From NCBI RefSeq assembly GCF_000725485.1, contig NZ_JOAG01000066.1, positions 1 to 39,023 on the forward strand: a stretch of 39,023 bases of DNA. The letters are read 5' to 3'. Below the pieces are notes generated by a model that had not been told where the DNA came from, made no database searches, and saw nothing but the letters and a program-made list of their open reading frames with translations. This document shows, piece by piece, positions 7,305-16,155 of the stretch. The DNA comes from Nonomuraea candida. Lineage in GTDB: Bacteria; Actinomycetota; Actinomycetes; Streptosporangiales; Streptosporangiaceae. Position numbers and translations under genes: made by a program. Numbering within the stretch: position 1 is the first letter of the stretch; every line of letters starts with the position of its first letter.

Positions 7305-9659
7305 TCAGGAGGGGCCGAGGCTCCAGAGTCGCAGCAGCCGGTCCTTGCCCGCCGTCACCACGACCGGCCGTCCGGACCGCCCGGCCAGGGCCAGCAGGCG
7401 GATGCCGCCGCCCTCGCCGAAGCCGAACTCGCCGACGATGGCCCCGTCCGCCAGGCTCCTGATCCCCACGAACGCGTCCCGGCCGTGCGGGGTGTGCGCC
7501 ACGAGCGCGACCGGCACGCCGTCCAGCGTGCCCGCCACCAGCCCCGCCGTGCCCCGGTCGTCCGGGCTGCGGTCGCTGAACGGCCACTTCCTCCTGCGCT
7601 TGCCCGTCGCCAGGTCGTAGACGCGCAGGGTGCCGTCCAGATGCGTGGAGACCAGGATCGGCGCGCCGTCCAGCTCGCCGCAGGCCAGCCGCTCGATCCC
7701 GCCGATCGCGCCCGTCTTGAACGTGCGCGTCACCCGGCCCGTGGCGAGCCGGCGCACCCGCACGCGGTTCGCGCCGTCGCCCGTCACCAGCACGTCCTCG
7801 CCGTCCAGGACGCCGAAGGCCAGGCCGCGCACGCCCTGGAAGTGCCCGGTGTCGGCCGGGCCGAGCTGCTCGCCGGTGGCGGCGTCCCACAACCGCACGG
7901 TGCCGTGCAGGTCCCGCAGGCTGTCGTACTTCTGCGACACCGCGATCGCCCGGCCGCCCGCGACGGTCACGGCGATGATCGGATCGCCGGCCCGGTGCTC
8001 GCTCAGCCGCTCGCCCGACGTGCTCCACACCCGCATCCCGCCGTCGGCGTGGCCCGACACGATCACCGGCGCGCCGCCGTTCCCCCCGTTCTCCCCGCTC
8101 TTCCTGTGCTCCCCGTGGGCCAGCGCCGTCGTGCCCGCGCCGCCGTCGCCGAGCACGGTGGCGGTGAGCGTGGCGAGGTCCCAGGCCAGGACCGTCCCGT
8201 CGCCCGTGCCGCACGCCACGCCGGACGGGGTCACCGCCAGCGCCGCCGGGGCGCCCGTGCCGGCGGGCGGCTGCAGCGGCTTGCCGATCCGCGTGCCGAA
8301 CGGCTCGCCCGCGGCGGTCCCGGAGGGGGACGGGGTGGCCGTCCCCGCGGCGGCCGCCGTCCCCGTCGCGGCCGGGGTCCCGGCGGCCGGCGTGCCCGCG
8401 GTGGGGGAGGCCGGGCGGTCCTGCACCCGGCCCTGCCGCCCGGTGCCGCCGTCCGGCCGGAGCATGACGAACGCCGACACCCCCGCCGTCGCGAGCGCCG
8501 CCGCCGCGCTGCTGAGCACCGCCCGCCGGCTGACCCGCCGGCCGCCGCCCGTTGCCGGCGCGGCTGAGGGCGGGACCGTCCCTGGCGCCGCCGGCTGCTG
8601 TCGTGCGGCGGCGGGCGCGCCGGTGCCGCGTGCCGCCGGTTCCCGTCCCGGGGTGGCGGGGGCGCCCGCGCCGTGTGCCGCCGGTCGCTGTGCCGGGGTG
8701 GAGGGCGCGCCCCCGCCAGGGACGCCCGAAGGGTGGTACGCGGCCGGGGCCCGGGGTGGAGCGGCGGGTCGCGCGCTCGGGACGGGTTCCCCCGGGAGGG
8801 GCGTCTGCCGCGGCGGGGGCATGGGCAGCGGGGGCGGTGCGCCGGTGGCCGGCCCCTGGCGGCCGGTGAGCCGTCTCAGCAGCTCAAGGGGGAGCGGCCG
8901 GGACGCCGGGTCCTTCGCGAAGCACTCCCGCAGCACCTCCGCCAGCCGCTCCGGCACCCCATCGAGGTCGGGAGAGCCGGTGAGCACGGCGTTCAGGACG
9001 GCGGGAACCGTCTCCCCGGCGAACGGCGGCCGCCCGGTCGCCGCGAACACCATGGTCCCCGCCCAGCTGAACACGTCCGACGCGGCCCCGACCCGCGCCC
9101 CCGCGAACTGCTCCGGCGACATGTACGTGGGCGTCCCCACCACCCCGGACGTCATCGTCGTCGCGTCCAGCGCCTTGGCCACGCCGAAGTCGATGACGAT
9201 CGGCCCGTCCGGTCCCAGCAGCACGTTGCCCGGCTTGAAGTCCCGGTGCACGATGCCGGCCTGGTGGATGGCGGCCAGCGCGGTCAGCGTCGAGATCGCC
9301 AGCCGGTCCAGCGTCCCGCCCGTGCGCGGTCCCGCCGACCGGACGACCTGCTGCAGCGTGTCGCCCGGGACGTACTCGCTCACCACGTAAGGCCGCTCGT
9401 CCACCGTTCCGGCGTCGAGCACCGCCGCCGTGCAGAACGCCGCCACCCGCCGCGCCGCCTCGGCCTCCCGCAGGAATCCCCGGCTGACGGCGTCGTCGCC
9501 GCTCAGGTGGCTGTGCAGCAGCTTGACGGCGGCCTCGCGCCCGTCGTCGCCGACCGCCTTGTAGACCGTGCCCTGGCCGCCGGAGCCGAGCACCCCCAGG
9601 AGCCGCCAGCGGCCGACCCGTTCGGGATCGCTCGGCCGGAGCGGGCGGATTTCCGGCAT
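7305..9659 (-). CDS. Receptor-like Ser/Thr protein kinase with extracellular WD40-like propeller
   Basis: The start is the ATG at 9659, preceded by AGGAG; an in-frame codon 12 residues earlier lacks a ribosome site. The product is 784 residues. Residues 14-265 are a Hanks-type kinase domain: glycine loop GSGGQGTV (25-32), K46, HRDFKPGN with D140, DFG with D157, and SPEQ near 181. All catalytic residues are present. Residues 270-375 are a long Pro/Ala-rich linker, 379-400 a membrane helix, 401-460 another Ala/Thr/Pro linker, and 465-784 a series of WD40-like blades (VRLWDAATGE, LRVYDLATGK, LRLWSLG). The propeller would be outside the cell and could sense a ligand, the kinase inside. Such kinases commonly autophosphorylate; the signal and targets are unknown. 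Confidence 0.92.
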   Translation of the reverse strand: MPEIRPLRPSDPERVGRWRLLGVLGSGGQGTVYKAVGDDGREAAVKLLHSHLSGDDAVSRGFLREAEAARRVAAFCTAAVLDAGTVDERPYVVSEYVPGDTLQQVVRSAGPRTGGTLDRLAISTLTALAAIHQAGIVHRDFKPGNVLLGPDGPIVIDFGVAKALDATTMTSGVVGTPTYMSPEQFAGARVGAASDVFSWAGTMVFAATGRPPFAGETVPAVLNAVLTGSPDLDGVPERLAEVLRECFAKDPASRPLPLELLRRLTGRQGPATGAPPPLPMPPPRQTPLPGEPVPSARPAAPPRAPAAYHPSGVPGGGAPSTPAQRPAAHGAGAPATPGREPAARGTGAPAAARQQPAAPGTVPPSAAPATGGGRRVSRRAVLSSAAAALATAGVSAFVMLRPDGGTGRQGRVQDRPASPTAGTPAAGTPAATGTAAAAGTATPSPSGTAAGEPFGTRIGKPLQPPAGTGAPAALAVTPSGVACGTGDGTVLAWDLATLTATVLGDGGAGTTALAHGEHRKSGENGGNGGAPVIVSGHADGGMRVWSTSGERLSEHRAGDPIIAVTVAGGRAIAVSQKYDSLRDLHGTVRLWDAATGEQLGPADTGHFQGVRGLAFGVLDGEDVLVTGDGANRVRVRRLATGRVTRTFKTGAIGGIERLACGELDGAPILVSTHLDGTLRVYDLATGKRRRKWPFSDRSPDDRGTAGLVAGTLDGVPVALVAHTPHGRDAFVGIRSLADGAIVGEFGFGEGGGIRLLALAGRSGRPVVVTAGKDRLLRLWSLGPS

Positions 9660-9828
9660 CCCGCTCCTTTCCCGGCCCTCCCACGCGATCCACACGATAA
9701 CCCGTCACCGGCCCCTTGTGGATCGTGCCACCATCGACGCTCCTCGGCGCTCCCGGCACACCCGCAGTGCCACGAGACAGACCGGGTCCCCGCCGTGCGG
9801 GCCCCCGCCGTACGGGCCCCCACCCTAC

Positions 9829-9856
9829 GGGCCGCCGCCGGAGCGGGCGGCGGCCC
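9829..9856 (-). terminator. Strong GC hairpin after the large secreted protein gene
   Basis: GGGCCGCCGCC and GGCGGCGGCCC form a perfect 11-bp stem around a 6-nt loop, starting 8 bp past the stop codon at 9864. It lacks a U-tract, as usual for actinomycete terminators. Next to it, at about 9795-9830, are three imperfect copies of a 15-16 bp unit containing TACGGGCCCCC. Confidence 0.7.
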
Positions 9857-9863
9857 CGGGCCG

Positions 9864-12800
9864 TCAGGGTCTCGGGGTGAGGCCCTTGATCGCGGCGTGT
9901 AGCGCGCCCGCCGCCCGGTCGATCTCCGCCTGGCCGGCGAGATCACCCCCGGCGGCGGCCACGGCGGCGTCGAGCGCCGCCAGGCTCGCCTCGGTGAACC
10001 GGTCGCGCTCGACCGCCGCCGCCTCGTCGAGGAGCAGGTCGAGCAGGGTGCGGTCGTCCCGCAGGGCGAGGAACGCGACCTCGGCCACGTTGGCGTTGCC
10101 CCCGGCGAAGGAGACGCGCAGCCGCCCGAAGGCGGGCGTCTCCGGCAGGGCGGCCTCGTACCAGCGGGACTCGGAGACGCCGCGCACCGTGTGCAGGTCC
10201 GTCCAGGTCGCCCCGCCGTCGGCCGAGCCCTGGAAGACCGCGCCGTTCAGCCGGGCCGGGTGGGACGGCCTGGGGTGGTAGCGCAGCCCGTCCAGGGCGA
10301 CCGGCTCCGCCAGGCGCACCTCGATCCAGCCGGCGGCCGTGGTCGTGTCGGTGAAGGTCGTCAGGTCCCCGTCGAACGCGCGCAGCCCGTTGTCCGCCGC
10401 GGTCCCGCCGCCTCCCCACGGCGGCGTCGAGGCCGTCACCATGGCCGGGTCCACCGGCACCTCGGCCAGCAGCGACCCGGCCGGCACCAGCCCTTCGACG
10501 GCGGCATACAGGAGGTCGATCAGGGCCGCCTCGTCGCCGCCCGCCCGCGCCCGCGCGATCGCCTCGGTCAGCACGTGGTAGCTGCCCCGGGTGTAGCCGG
10601 CGGCCGGCAGCCGCTCGGCCTCGGCGATCACCGCGGCGAGCGGTTCCGCGGCCGCCATCAGCAGGCCCGAGCCCGTCCGCCGGTGGCCGTCCGCGCCGGT
10701 CGCGGTCACCTGGTAGAAGCGGGTGCCGTGGCGGAGCGGCTCGTCGGTGAAGCTGAAGGCTAGCGCGCCGGAGAGCACCTCGCGCCAGGCGCCGCCGGCG
10801 CCGTCCTTGCGGCGCACGGTGAAGCGGGTGGCGTCGTCGGGCTTGCTCCAGTGCAGCGTCACCCGGTCGCCGGCGCGCTCGACCCGGGCGTACAGGGTGC
10901 CCGGCGGGTGCTCGTCGATCCGGACGTCGTCGAACGTCGCCGCGACCGGCGCCGCGCCGCCCGCGCGCACGGCCCCGGGGAACGGGGTGAACAGCTCGCC
11001 CACGTACGTCCACGCCCGCCCGTCCTTGCCGGCCCAGGCGGTGACGATCTGGGAGCCGGCGTCGCGCACCAGCTTCAGATGGGGATGCGCGGCCGCGTCG
11101 AGGGCGGGGATCTCGGCCAGGAGCGGGCTGCGCCGCTGGTCCTGCCAGTCGTGCCGGGAGTCCCGCGTCCGGTTGCGCAGCACCAGCCTGCCGGAGTCGT
11201 CCGCGCCGAAGTAGACGTAGCGGTCGTCGGCCCGCAGCATCAGCCCGCCGGCCCCCGCCACCCTGGCGCTGATCGCGCCGCTGCCGGTCAGCACCCGGTT
11301 GGCGAAGAGCAGCCGGTCCTGGATGTCGCGCTTGTCCAGGTAGTAGTCGTCGCCCTCGCCGAACCCGGTGCCGTCGCCGCCGGACAGCTCGAACCGGTCA
11401 CCGCGCACCTTGACCGTGCCTTCGACGTCCCCGACCCGGTCGAGCGCGGTCGCGGTCACGGCCTGCGACTCCCGCCCGGAGCCGTGCCGGTTGACCGCGG
11501 TCACCGTGTACGCGCCCGCCCGGCCGGAGCGGTCGGTGAAGGAGGCGCCGCGCACGCGGGCCGCGATCACCTCGCCGTCCCGCTCGACCCGGTACGCCTC
11601 CGCCCCGGCGGCCGGCTTCCACGCGACCACCACCCCGTGCCGGTCGCGCAGCGCCTGCACGAAGTCCACCCGGTACGGCGCGGCCGGCCCTTCGGCGGCG
11701 GAGTCCAGCCGCAGCACCATGGCCGTCTCCGGCGGCACCCGCGTCAGGCCCTTGCCGACCCGCCGGCCCGTCACCAGGTCCACGGCGCCGGACGGCACGT
11801 CGAGCCGGTGGGTCGTGGCGTTGCCGTACTCGGGGCGGGTGGTGTTGAAGACGAACAGGTAGCGGCCGTAGCGGGCGGTCAGGAAGTCGGCGTAGCCGGA
11901 GTAGGGGGTGTCGAACGCGAAGTTCTCCCTGCGCACGGTGCCGACGCCGGGCTGGTGCGCGACGGGGGCGACCTCGCCGGCCAGCGCCTGCGGCAGCGTG
12001 CCGTCGGCGGTCGCCCGGTCCTCCATGAAGTCGGCGTCGATGTTGTCCATCCGCAGGTAGTAGTCCCGGTAGGAGAGCAGCCCGTCGGTCCTGACCTGCA
12101 CGACGGCCTCGTGGCCGGGGCGCAGGACGTGCAGCCGGCCGTTGCCGGCGAAGCCGCGCTGCCGCTCGTACAGGGAGCCGAAGACGCGCGTGCCGCCGTC
12201 GCGCAGCGAGACGAACATGGTGTCCACGTCGGCGAAGGCGAACCGCTCGTACGCGGCGGGATCGACGTTCAGGGCCGCCAGCTCCCCGGCGGTGTACCGG
12301 TCGAGGTCGGTCTGCGGCAGCAGCAGGCCGGTGGGCGGCCGCGCGCGCAGCCAGGCGTAGGTCTCCGGCAGCCAGAGGTCGTACTTGAGCTTGGCGCGGA
12401 CCGCGTCGAACCCGTTGAAGTACTGGTTGTCGGCCAGCTGCTGCTGGGCGAAGCCCACCGCCTCGCGGGCGTAGTGCCGGTACGGCTCCCACCGCTCGCC
12501 GGCGTAGCGCCCGGGGTGCTCGGCCAGATGCCGGGCCAGCGCCACGTACGTCATGACCCGGCCCTCAGAGACCCGCAGGGCGTAGGCGGGCCAGCCGGGA
12601 TGGGCGGCGTTGCGCTCGTCGACGACCATCTCGGCGCGCATCACCCGCCGGCCGTCGTCGTCCACGCCGGAGTGGCGGGTGTGGCCGCGGGCGTGCAGGT
12701 TCCGCAGCGCCAGTTTGAGGATCTCGTCGTTGAGCCGCTCGTCGCCCTTGTGCCCGAGCGTCCTGAAGAACCACTCCGGCAGGTGGTTGGCGGCTTCGCC

Positions 12801-14465
12801 GTAGTTGGCGACGAACGTGTTCTCCCTGGTCAGACCGGCTTTGCTGATGCCCGTGTAGTGCTCGCCGTACGGCCGGCGGCGCACCACCTCGCCCTCGGCG
12901 TCGAGCTTGCTCCTGGCCAGGCCCTTGCCGACGATCTGCGCGGTGTCCTCGGTGAAGCGGGCCGTGGTGTCGTGGTAGAAGAGCGAGTGGTAGAGGTCGA
13001 GCTCCCGGCCGTCCGGCCCGACCAGCACCTCCTCGCCGAGGAATGGCGCCGCGCCCAGCGCCTCCAGCGCGATGCGGTGACCGCGCGCCTTGCCCTCGTA
13101 GAAGCGCGAGCCGATGACCCGCAGGCCCTCGTGCGCCTCCCACGCGCCCTCGTAGGTGTACATGACCTGGTTGTGGATGTACGACAGCCGCGACCTGGCG
13201 AAGTCGAAGTTCGCCTTCAGCACCCGCTCGTACGCCTCCCGCCTGGACAGCTCGCCGCCGTCCCAGTCGACGTCCTTCAGCGAGGACGGCCCGTCCTGCG
13301 TGCCGATGGGGAACGGCCGGTCGAGGAAGTCCTGGAAGCCGTCGCCCAGCAGGTCCTCGACGATGTAGAGCGCCTCGCCGAGCGCGCCGTAGTAGCCGCC
13401 CCAGTCGCCCTGGTGACCGCCGCGCAGCAGCAGCCGGGTGTCGCGGTAGTAGTCCTTGACGTGGTTGTCGATCACCTTGAGCACCCGGGCGACGGCCGCC
13501 GCGCGCAGCTCGGGGGTGCCCGCCGGGCACCAGGGCTCGTGCAGCGCCGAGGCGTAGAAGCGCAGGTCGTCCTGGTAGCGGACGATGGACAGCTTGCGGT
13601 CGGGCGCGGCGTCCACGTACGTGCTGAGCTGGTCGAACAGCTCGATCTGGCTCTTACGGTAACCGTCGACCAGCGCCTGCTGCGCCGCCTCCGGGATGTC
13701 GGGGGCGGGCGGGGTGGGCGCGGGCGGCGTGCCCTGCCGCTCCCCGGAGACGTCCAGCTCGGCGCCGGTGTGGGTGTAGGCCCGGTAGTAGCCGCGCGAC
13801 GGGCCGGTCAGGGGCCGGCTGAAGCCGCCGTCGTACGTGCGGATCGTCATCTCCACCACGCGCCGCCCCTGGGTGTGGGTGAGCGGCAGCAGGATCGTGT
13901 TGTAGTGGAAGCGGCCGGGCACGGGCCGGGTGGCGGCGTAGGCGATGGGCTCGTGGTCGCCGCCGCTGCGATAGCCGATCTGCTCGCCGTTGACGTAGGC
14001 GATCGTCTTGTACGCGGTCGTGTCGCCGCCCCACAGCTTCAGCGTGAAGTAGTTCTGGGCGACGGGATCGACCCTCATCCGGAAGCGCAGCTCACCGCCC
14101 TTGACGCCGGGCGGGTCCGTGGGGGTGGCGACCCGGGCCTTCTCGCCCAGCGCCCCGTCCACCACGGCGGTGGCCGCGGCGCTCAGCGCGTGGGCCGCCT
14201 CGGAGGCGGGGTCGCCGAAGACGACGGAGTCCAGGCGGGCGGCGGCGGACACAGGAGAGGAGGACACATCGGCGGAGGACACGGCGGAGGACGCGGCGGC
14301 GTCCCCGGCGGCGTCCCAGGCGGCGGCGTCCCAGGCGGGGGCGTCCCAGGCGGGGGCGTCCCAGGCTCGGGATTCCCAGGCTCGGGACTCCCCGGCGGCG
14401 GGTAAGGAGGGGATCAGGAGGGGGAGCAGCAGGCCGACGGCCGGCAGGACGTGACGCGGTCTCAC
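9864..14465 (-). CDS. Large secreted multidomain protein, putative polysaccharide-active enzyme
   Basis: GAGGAG lies six bases before the GTG at 14465, so I prefer it over the ATG two codons earlier. The product is 1533 residues. Approximate layout: signal peptide 1-28; Trp pentapeptide repeats 28-53; beta-rich domain 115-242; a long helical domain 268-708 rich in aromatics and His; beta-rich domain 738-925; FN3-like 928-1005; a LamG or DUF1349-like sandwich 1025-1187; FN3-like 1190-1262; FIVAR-like helices 1275-1328; F5/8 type C (discoidin) 1342-1468; a second FIVAR-like segment 1475-1533. Helical toroid followed by beta sandwich is the plan of several polysaccharide lyases, and discoidin plus FIVAR modules are frequent in extracellular carbohydrate enzymes. 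I could not match it to a named family. A promoter with a LacI-type operator links it to the sugar importer at 16156. Confidence 0.85.
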   Translation of the reverse strand: MRPRHVLPAVGLLLPLLIPSLPAAGESRAWESRAWDAPAWDAPAWDAAAWDAAGDAAASSAVSSADVSSSPVSAAARLDSVVFGDPASEAAHALSAAATAVVDGALGEKARVATPTDPPGVKGGELRFRMRVDPVAQNYFTLKLWGGDTTAYKTIAYVNGEQIGYRSGGDHEPIAYAATRPVPGRFHYNTILLPLTHTQGRRVVEMTIRTYDGGFSRPLTGPSRGYYRAYTHTGAELDVSGERQGTPPAPTPPAPDIPEAAQQALVDGYRKSQIELFDQLSTYVDAAPDRKLSIVRYQDDLRFYASALHEPWCPAGTPELRAAAVARVLKVIDNHVKDYYRDTRLLLRGGHQGDWGGYYGALGEALYIVEDLLGDGFQDFLDRPFPIGTQDGPSSLKDVDWDGGELSRREAYERVLKANFDFARSRLSYIHNQVMYTYEGAWEAHEGLRVIGSRFYEGKARGHRIALEALGAAPFLGEEVLVGPDGRELDLYHSLFYHDTTARFTEDTAQIVGKGLARSKLDAEGEVVRRRPYGEHYTGISKAGLTRENTFVANYGEAANHLPEWFFRTLGHKGDERLNDEILKLALRNLHARGHTRHSGVDDDGRRVMRAEMVVDERNAAHPGWPAYALRVSEGRVMTYVALARHLAEHPGRYAGERWEPYRHYAREAVGFAQQQLADNQYFNGFDAVRAKLKYDLWLPETYAWLRARPPTGLLLPQTDLDRYTAGELAALNVDPAAYERFAFADVDTMFVSLRDGGTRVFGSLYERQRGFAGNGRLHVLRPGHEAVVQVRTDGLLSYRDYYLRMDNIDADFMEDRATADGTLPQALAGEVAPVAHQPGVGTVRRENFAFDTPYSGYADFLTARYGRYLFVFNTTRPEYGNATTHRLDVPSGAVDLVTGRRVGKGLTRVPPETAMVLRLDSAAEGPAAPYRVDFVQALRDRHGVVVAWKPAAGAEAYRVERDGEVIAARVRGASFTDRSGRAGAYTVTAVNRHGSGRESQAVTATALDRVGDVEGTVKVRGDRFELSGGDGTGFGEGDDYYLDKRDIQDRLLFANRVLTGSGAISARVAGAGGLMLRADDRYVYFGADDSGRLVLRNRTRDSRHDWQDQRRSPLLAEIPALDAAAHPHLKLVRDAGSQIVTAWAGKDGRAWTYVGELFTPFPGAVRAGGAAPVAATFDDVRIDEHPPGTLYARVERAGDRVTLHWSKPDDATRFTVRRKDGAGGAWREVLSGALAFSFTDEPLRHGTRFYQVTATGADGHRRTGSGLLMAAAEPLAAVIAEAERLPAAGYTRGSYHVLTEAIARARAGGDEAALIDLLYAAVEGLVPAGSLLAEVPVDPAMVTASTPPWGGGGTAADNGLRAFDGDLTTFTDTTTAAGWIEVRLAEPVALDGLRYHPRPSHPARLNGAVFQGSADGGATWTDLHTVRGVSESRWYEAALPETPAFGRLRVSFAGGNANVAEVAFLALRDDRTLLDLLLDEAAAVERDRFTEASLAALDAAVAAAGGDLAGQAEIDRAAGALHAAIKGLTPRP
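14311..14385 (-). repeat. 15-bp tandem repeat encoding Trp pentapeptides
   Basis: Five 15-bp units near GCGTCCCAGGCGGGG, two of them identical, lie just after the signal peptide of the large secreted protein. They encode SRAWE, SRAWD, APAWD, APAWD and AAAWD. A degenerate sixth unit follows on each side. Every unit keeps the Trp codon, so selection on the peptide is possible. Confidence 0.9.
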
Positions 14466-14604
14466 AGGCATCTCCTCGTGGAGGTCCGGGCGTGGCGGGC
14501 GACCCGCCGCCGGTGCGGCCGCGGGCCCCTCGCGGGCCCGCCCGGCCGGGACCCGCCCGACGGCGCCGGACGCCCGGCGTTCGTGGCCACGGCGTCCGGA
14601 ACAT

Positions 14605-14653
14605 CGATAGAAAGCGTTGTCCGGAACCTAGATCGAGCATCGCGTCCGTACAA
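14605..14653 (-). promoter_or_regulatory. Promoter and LacI-type operator of the large secreted protein gene
   Basis: On the minus strand TTGTAC (14653-14648) and TAGGTT (14630-14625) are separated by 17 bp. CGGACAACGCTTTCTATCG follows directly, spanning the predicted transcription start (about 14623-14605). CGATAGAAAGCGTT recurs exactly, in the same orientation relative to its gene, at the sugar-importer promoter (16110-16123). Confidence 0.65.
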
Positions 14654-14867
14654 GCCGCTGTTATGACAGCGTTACAAAGCGGGCCGCTCCCCGCACCTCG
14701 CGCCACCCCCCGCCACCTGCCCCCTGAACTGGGCGGCCTTCCCGGCCGGGAGCTGGGGCGGCACGACCCCGTCCCGCCATGCGCCGGGTGCGGCGCCAGT
14801 GGGACCGTTACCACTCCCCGCCCGCGCACAGCCCTCCGCGGGGCCGCGCCGATCACCGAGGCGCGGG

Positions 14868-14887
14868 CGGACAACGTTCTCTACACT
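14868..14887 (+). promoter_or_regulatory. Autoregulatory operator overlapping the LacI-family gene promoter
   Basis: CGGACAACGTTCTCTAC shares the nine bases CGGACAACG with the operator of the large secreted protein and most of the following bases. It overlaps a -10-like TACACT at 14882-14887. No good -35 is visible. The arrangement suggests that the regulator represses itself. Confidence 0.5.
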
Positions 14888-14914
14888 GGCGGGGTGGCCA
14901 AACGAAGGAGCGAC

Positions 14915-15973
14915 GTGCCGGACGACCCCGACCGCCGCCAGAGCACGATCAAGGACGTGGCCGAGCGCGCCGGCGTCTCGCTGTCCACCGTCTCGCGGGT
15001 GGTGGCGGGCAACTATCCGGTGGCCCAGGCCACCCGCACGCGCGTGCAGCGGGCGATCGAGGAGCTCAACTACGTCGCCAACACCCACGCCCGCGCGCTG
15101 GGCGGCGGCGCCACCCGCACGGTCGGCTTCATCGTCAACGACGTGCGCGGTCCCGCCTTCGCCGAGGCGGTGCACGGCGTCGAGCAGGAGGCCGCGCGGC
15201 TGGGGCACATCTGCCTGGTGGCGACCACCGACGGCGACCCCGCCCGCGAGCTGGCCGCGATCCGCCTGATGCGCGAGCAGCGGGCCGCCGCGGTGTTCCT
15301 GATCGGCGGGGCCACCGACAGCGCCGCCTACCGGGCCCGGATGGCCGACATCGCCCGCTCGCTCGACGCCGCCGGCTCGCGGCTGGTGCTGTGCGGCCGG
15401 CCGCCCCTGGGCGACGGCATCCCGGCGACCGCCGTCGAGTACGACAACGAGGGCGGCGCGTACGCGCTGACCGGCTTCCTCGTCGGCCGCGGCCACCGCA
15501 GGATCCTCTACGTCGGCGGCGACCTCACCTTCACCACCACGGCCGGCCGGGTGGCCGGGTTCCGCCGCGCCATGGCGGACTTCGGCCTGCCGGTGGACGA
15601 GGGCCTGTTCGAGCTGGGCGCGCAGTTCACCCGCGCGGCGGGCTACGAGCGCGTCAGCGCCCGGCTGCGGGGCGGGCGCGACTTCACCGCGGTCTTCGCC
15701 GAGACCGACGTGGTGGCCGCCGGGGCGATGGCCGCCGTCTTCGACGCGGGCCTCGGCGTCCCCGAGGACGTCTCCGTCGTCGGCTACGACGACATCCCCC
15801 TGGCCACGGACCTGCGCCCGGCCCTGACCACCGTCCGCGTGCCCTACGAGGAGCTCGGCCGCGCGGCGGTCAGGGCCGCGCTGGAGCGGCCCGCGGGCAG
15901 GCCGGAGCCGCACCAGATGCTCGGCACCCACGTGATCATCCGTCAGTCCGCCGGCCGTCCCGCCTCCGCGTAG
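14915..15973 (+). CDS. LacI-family transcriptional regulator of the adjacent sugar-use genes
   Basis: AAGGAG lies four bases before the GTG at 14915. A GTG at 14894, six bases after TACACT, could instead be a leaderless start adding seven residues. The product is 352 residues. An N-terminal LacI helix-turn-helix (TIKDVAERAGVS, then STVSRV) is followed by a periplasmic-binding-like sensor domain with the usual VGFIVNDV, DG..RELAAI and VVGYDDIPLATDLRP segments. It should bind DNA as a dimer and release it on binding a sugar. It lies between the divergent large secreted protein gene and the downstream importer. Matching operator-like sequences at both promoters and at its own identify the likely targets. 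Confidence 0.93.
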   Translation: MPDDPDRRQSTIKDVAERAGVSLSTVSRVVAGNYPVAQATRTRVQRAIEELNYVANTHARALGGGATRTVGFIVNDVRGPAFAEAVHGVEQEAARLGHICLVATTDGDPARELAAIRLMREQRAAAVFLIGGATDSAAYRARMADIARSLDAAGSRLVLCGRPPLGDGIPATAVEYDNEGGAYALTGFLVGRGHRRILYVGGDLTFTTTAGRVAGFRRAMADFGLPVDEGLFELGAQFTRAAGYERVSARLRGGRDFTAVFAETDVVAAGAMAAVFDAGLGVPEDVSVVGYDDIPLATDLRPALTTVRVPYEELGRAAVRAALERPAGRPEPHQMLGTHVIIRQSAGRPASA

Positions 15974-16006
15974 ACAGCGTTTTCTCCACCGCCCGCTCTC
16001 GCGGGC
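15973..16006 (+). promoter_or_regulatory. Possible auxiliary operator and hairpin after the LacI-family gene
   Basis: GACAGCGTTTTCTCC, starting on the last base of the stop codon, matches 11 of 14 positions of the operator consensus. It sits about 130 bp upstream of the main operator at 16104, a spacing that would allow looping. Immediately after, GCCCGC (15991-15996) and GCGGGC (16001-16006) form a 6-bp hairpin with a 4-nt loop that may terminate the regulator transcript. Confidence 0.35.
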
Positions 16007-16070
16007 CGGTTCACGCTGCCGCTCTCACCAGGCAATTCACCCGAAATCTCAATTTCATGCTGCGGAAACC

Positions 16071-16121
16071 TTGCCCGGACGGTGAGCGGGTTCTACCGTC
16101 TGCATAGCGAACGCTTTCTAT
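16071..16121 (+). promoter_or_regulatory. Promoter and LacI-type operator of the sugar ABC importer
   Basis: TTGCCC (16071-16076) and TACCGT (16094-16099) are spaced by 17 bp. The imperfect palindrome ATAGCGAACGCTTTCTAT (16104-16121), centred on CG, covers the expected start of transcription. The layout of -35, 17 bp, TANNNT and then operator is the same as at the large secreted protein promoter. Confidence 0.65.
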
Positions 16122-16155
16122 CGCCGCCCCCCTACATCTGCGAAGGAGCGGTGCC

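Noticed and set aside
10851..14405. 1184-codon open frame on the plus strand opposite the large secreted protein
   Set aside because: It is a shadow frame caused by high G+C third positions: no domain, no signal peptide and a Gly/Val/Arg-biased composition. The minus-strand protein has clear modules.
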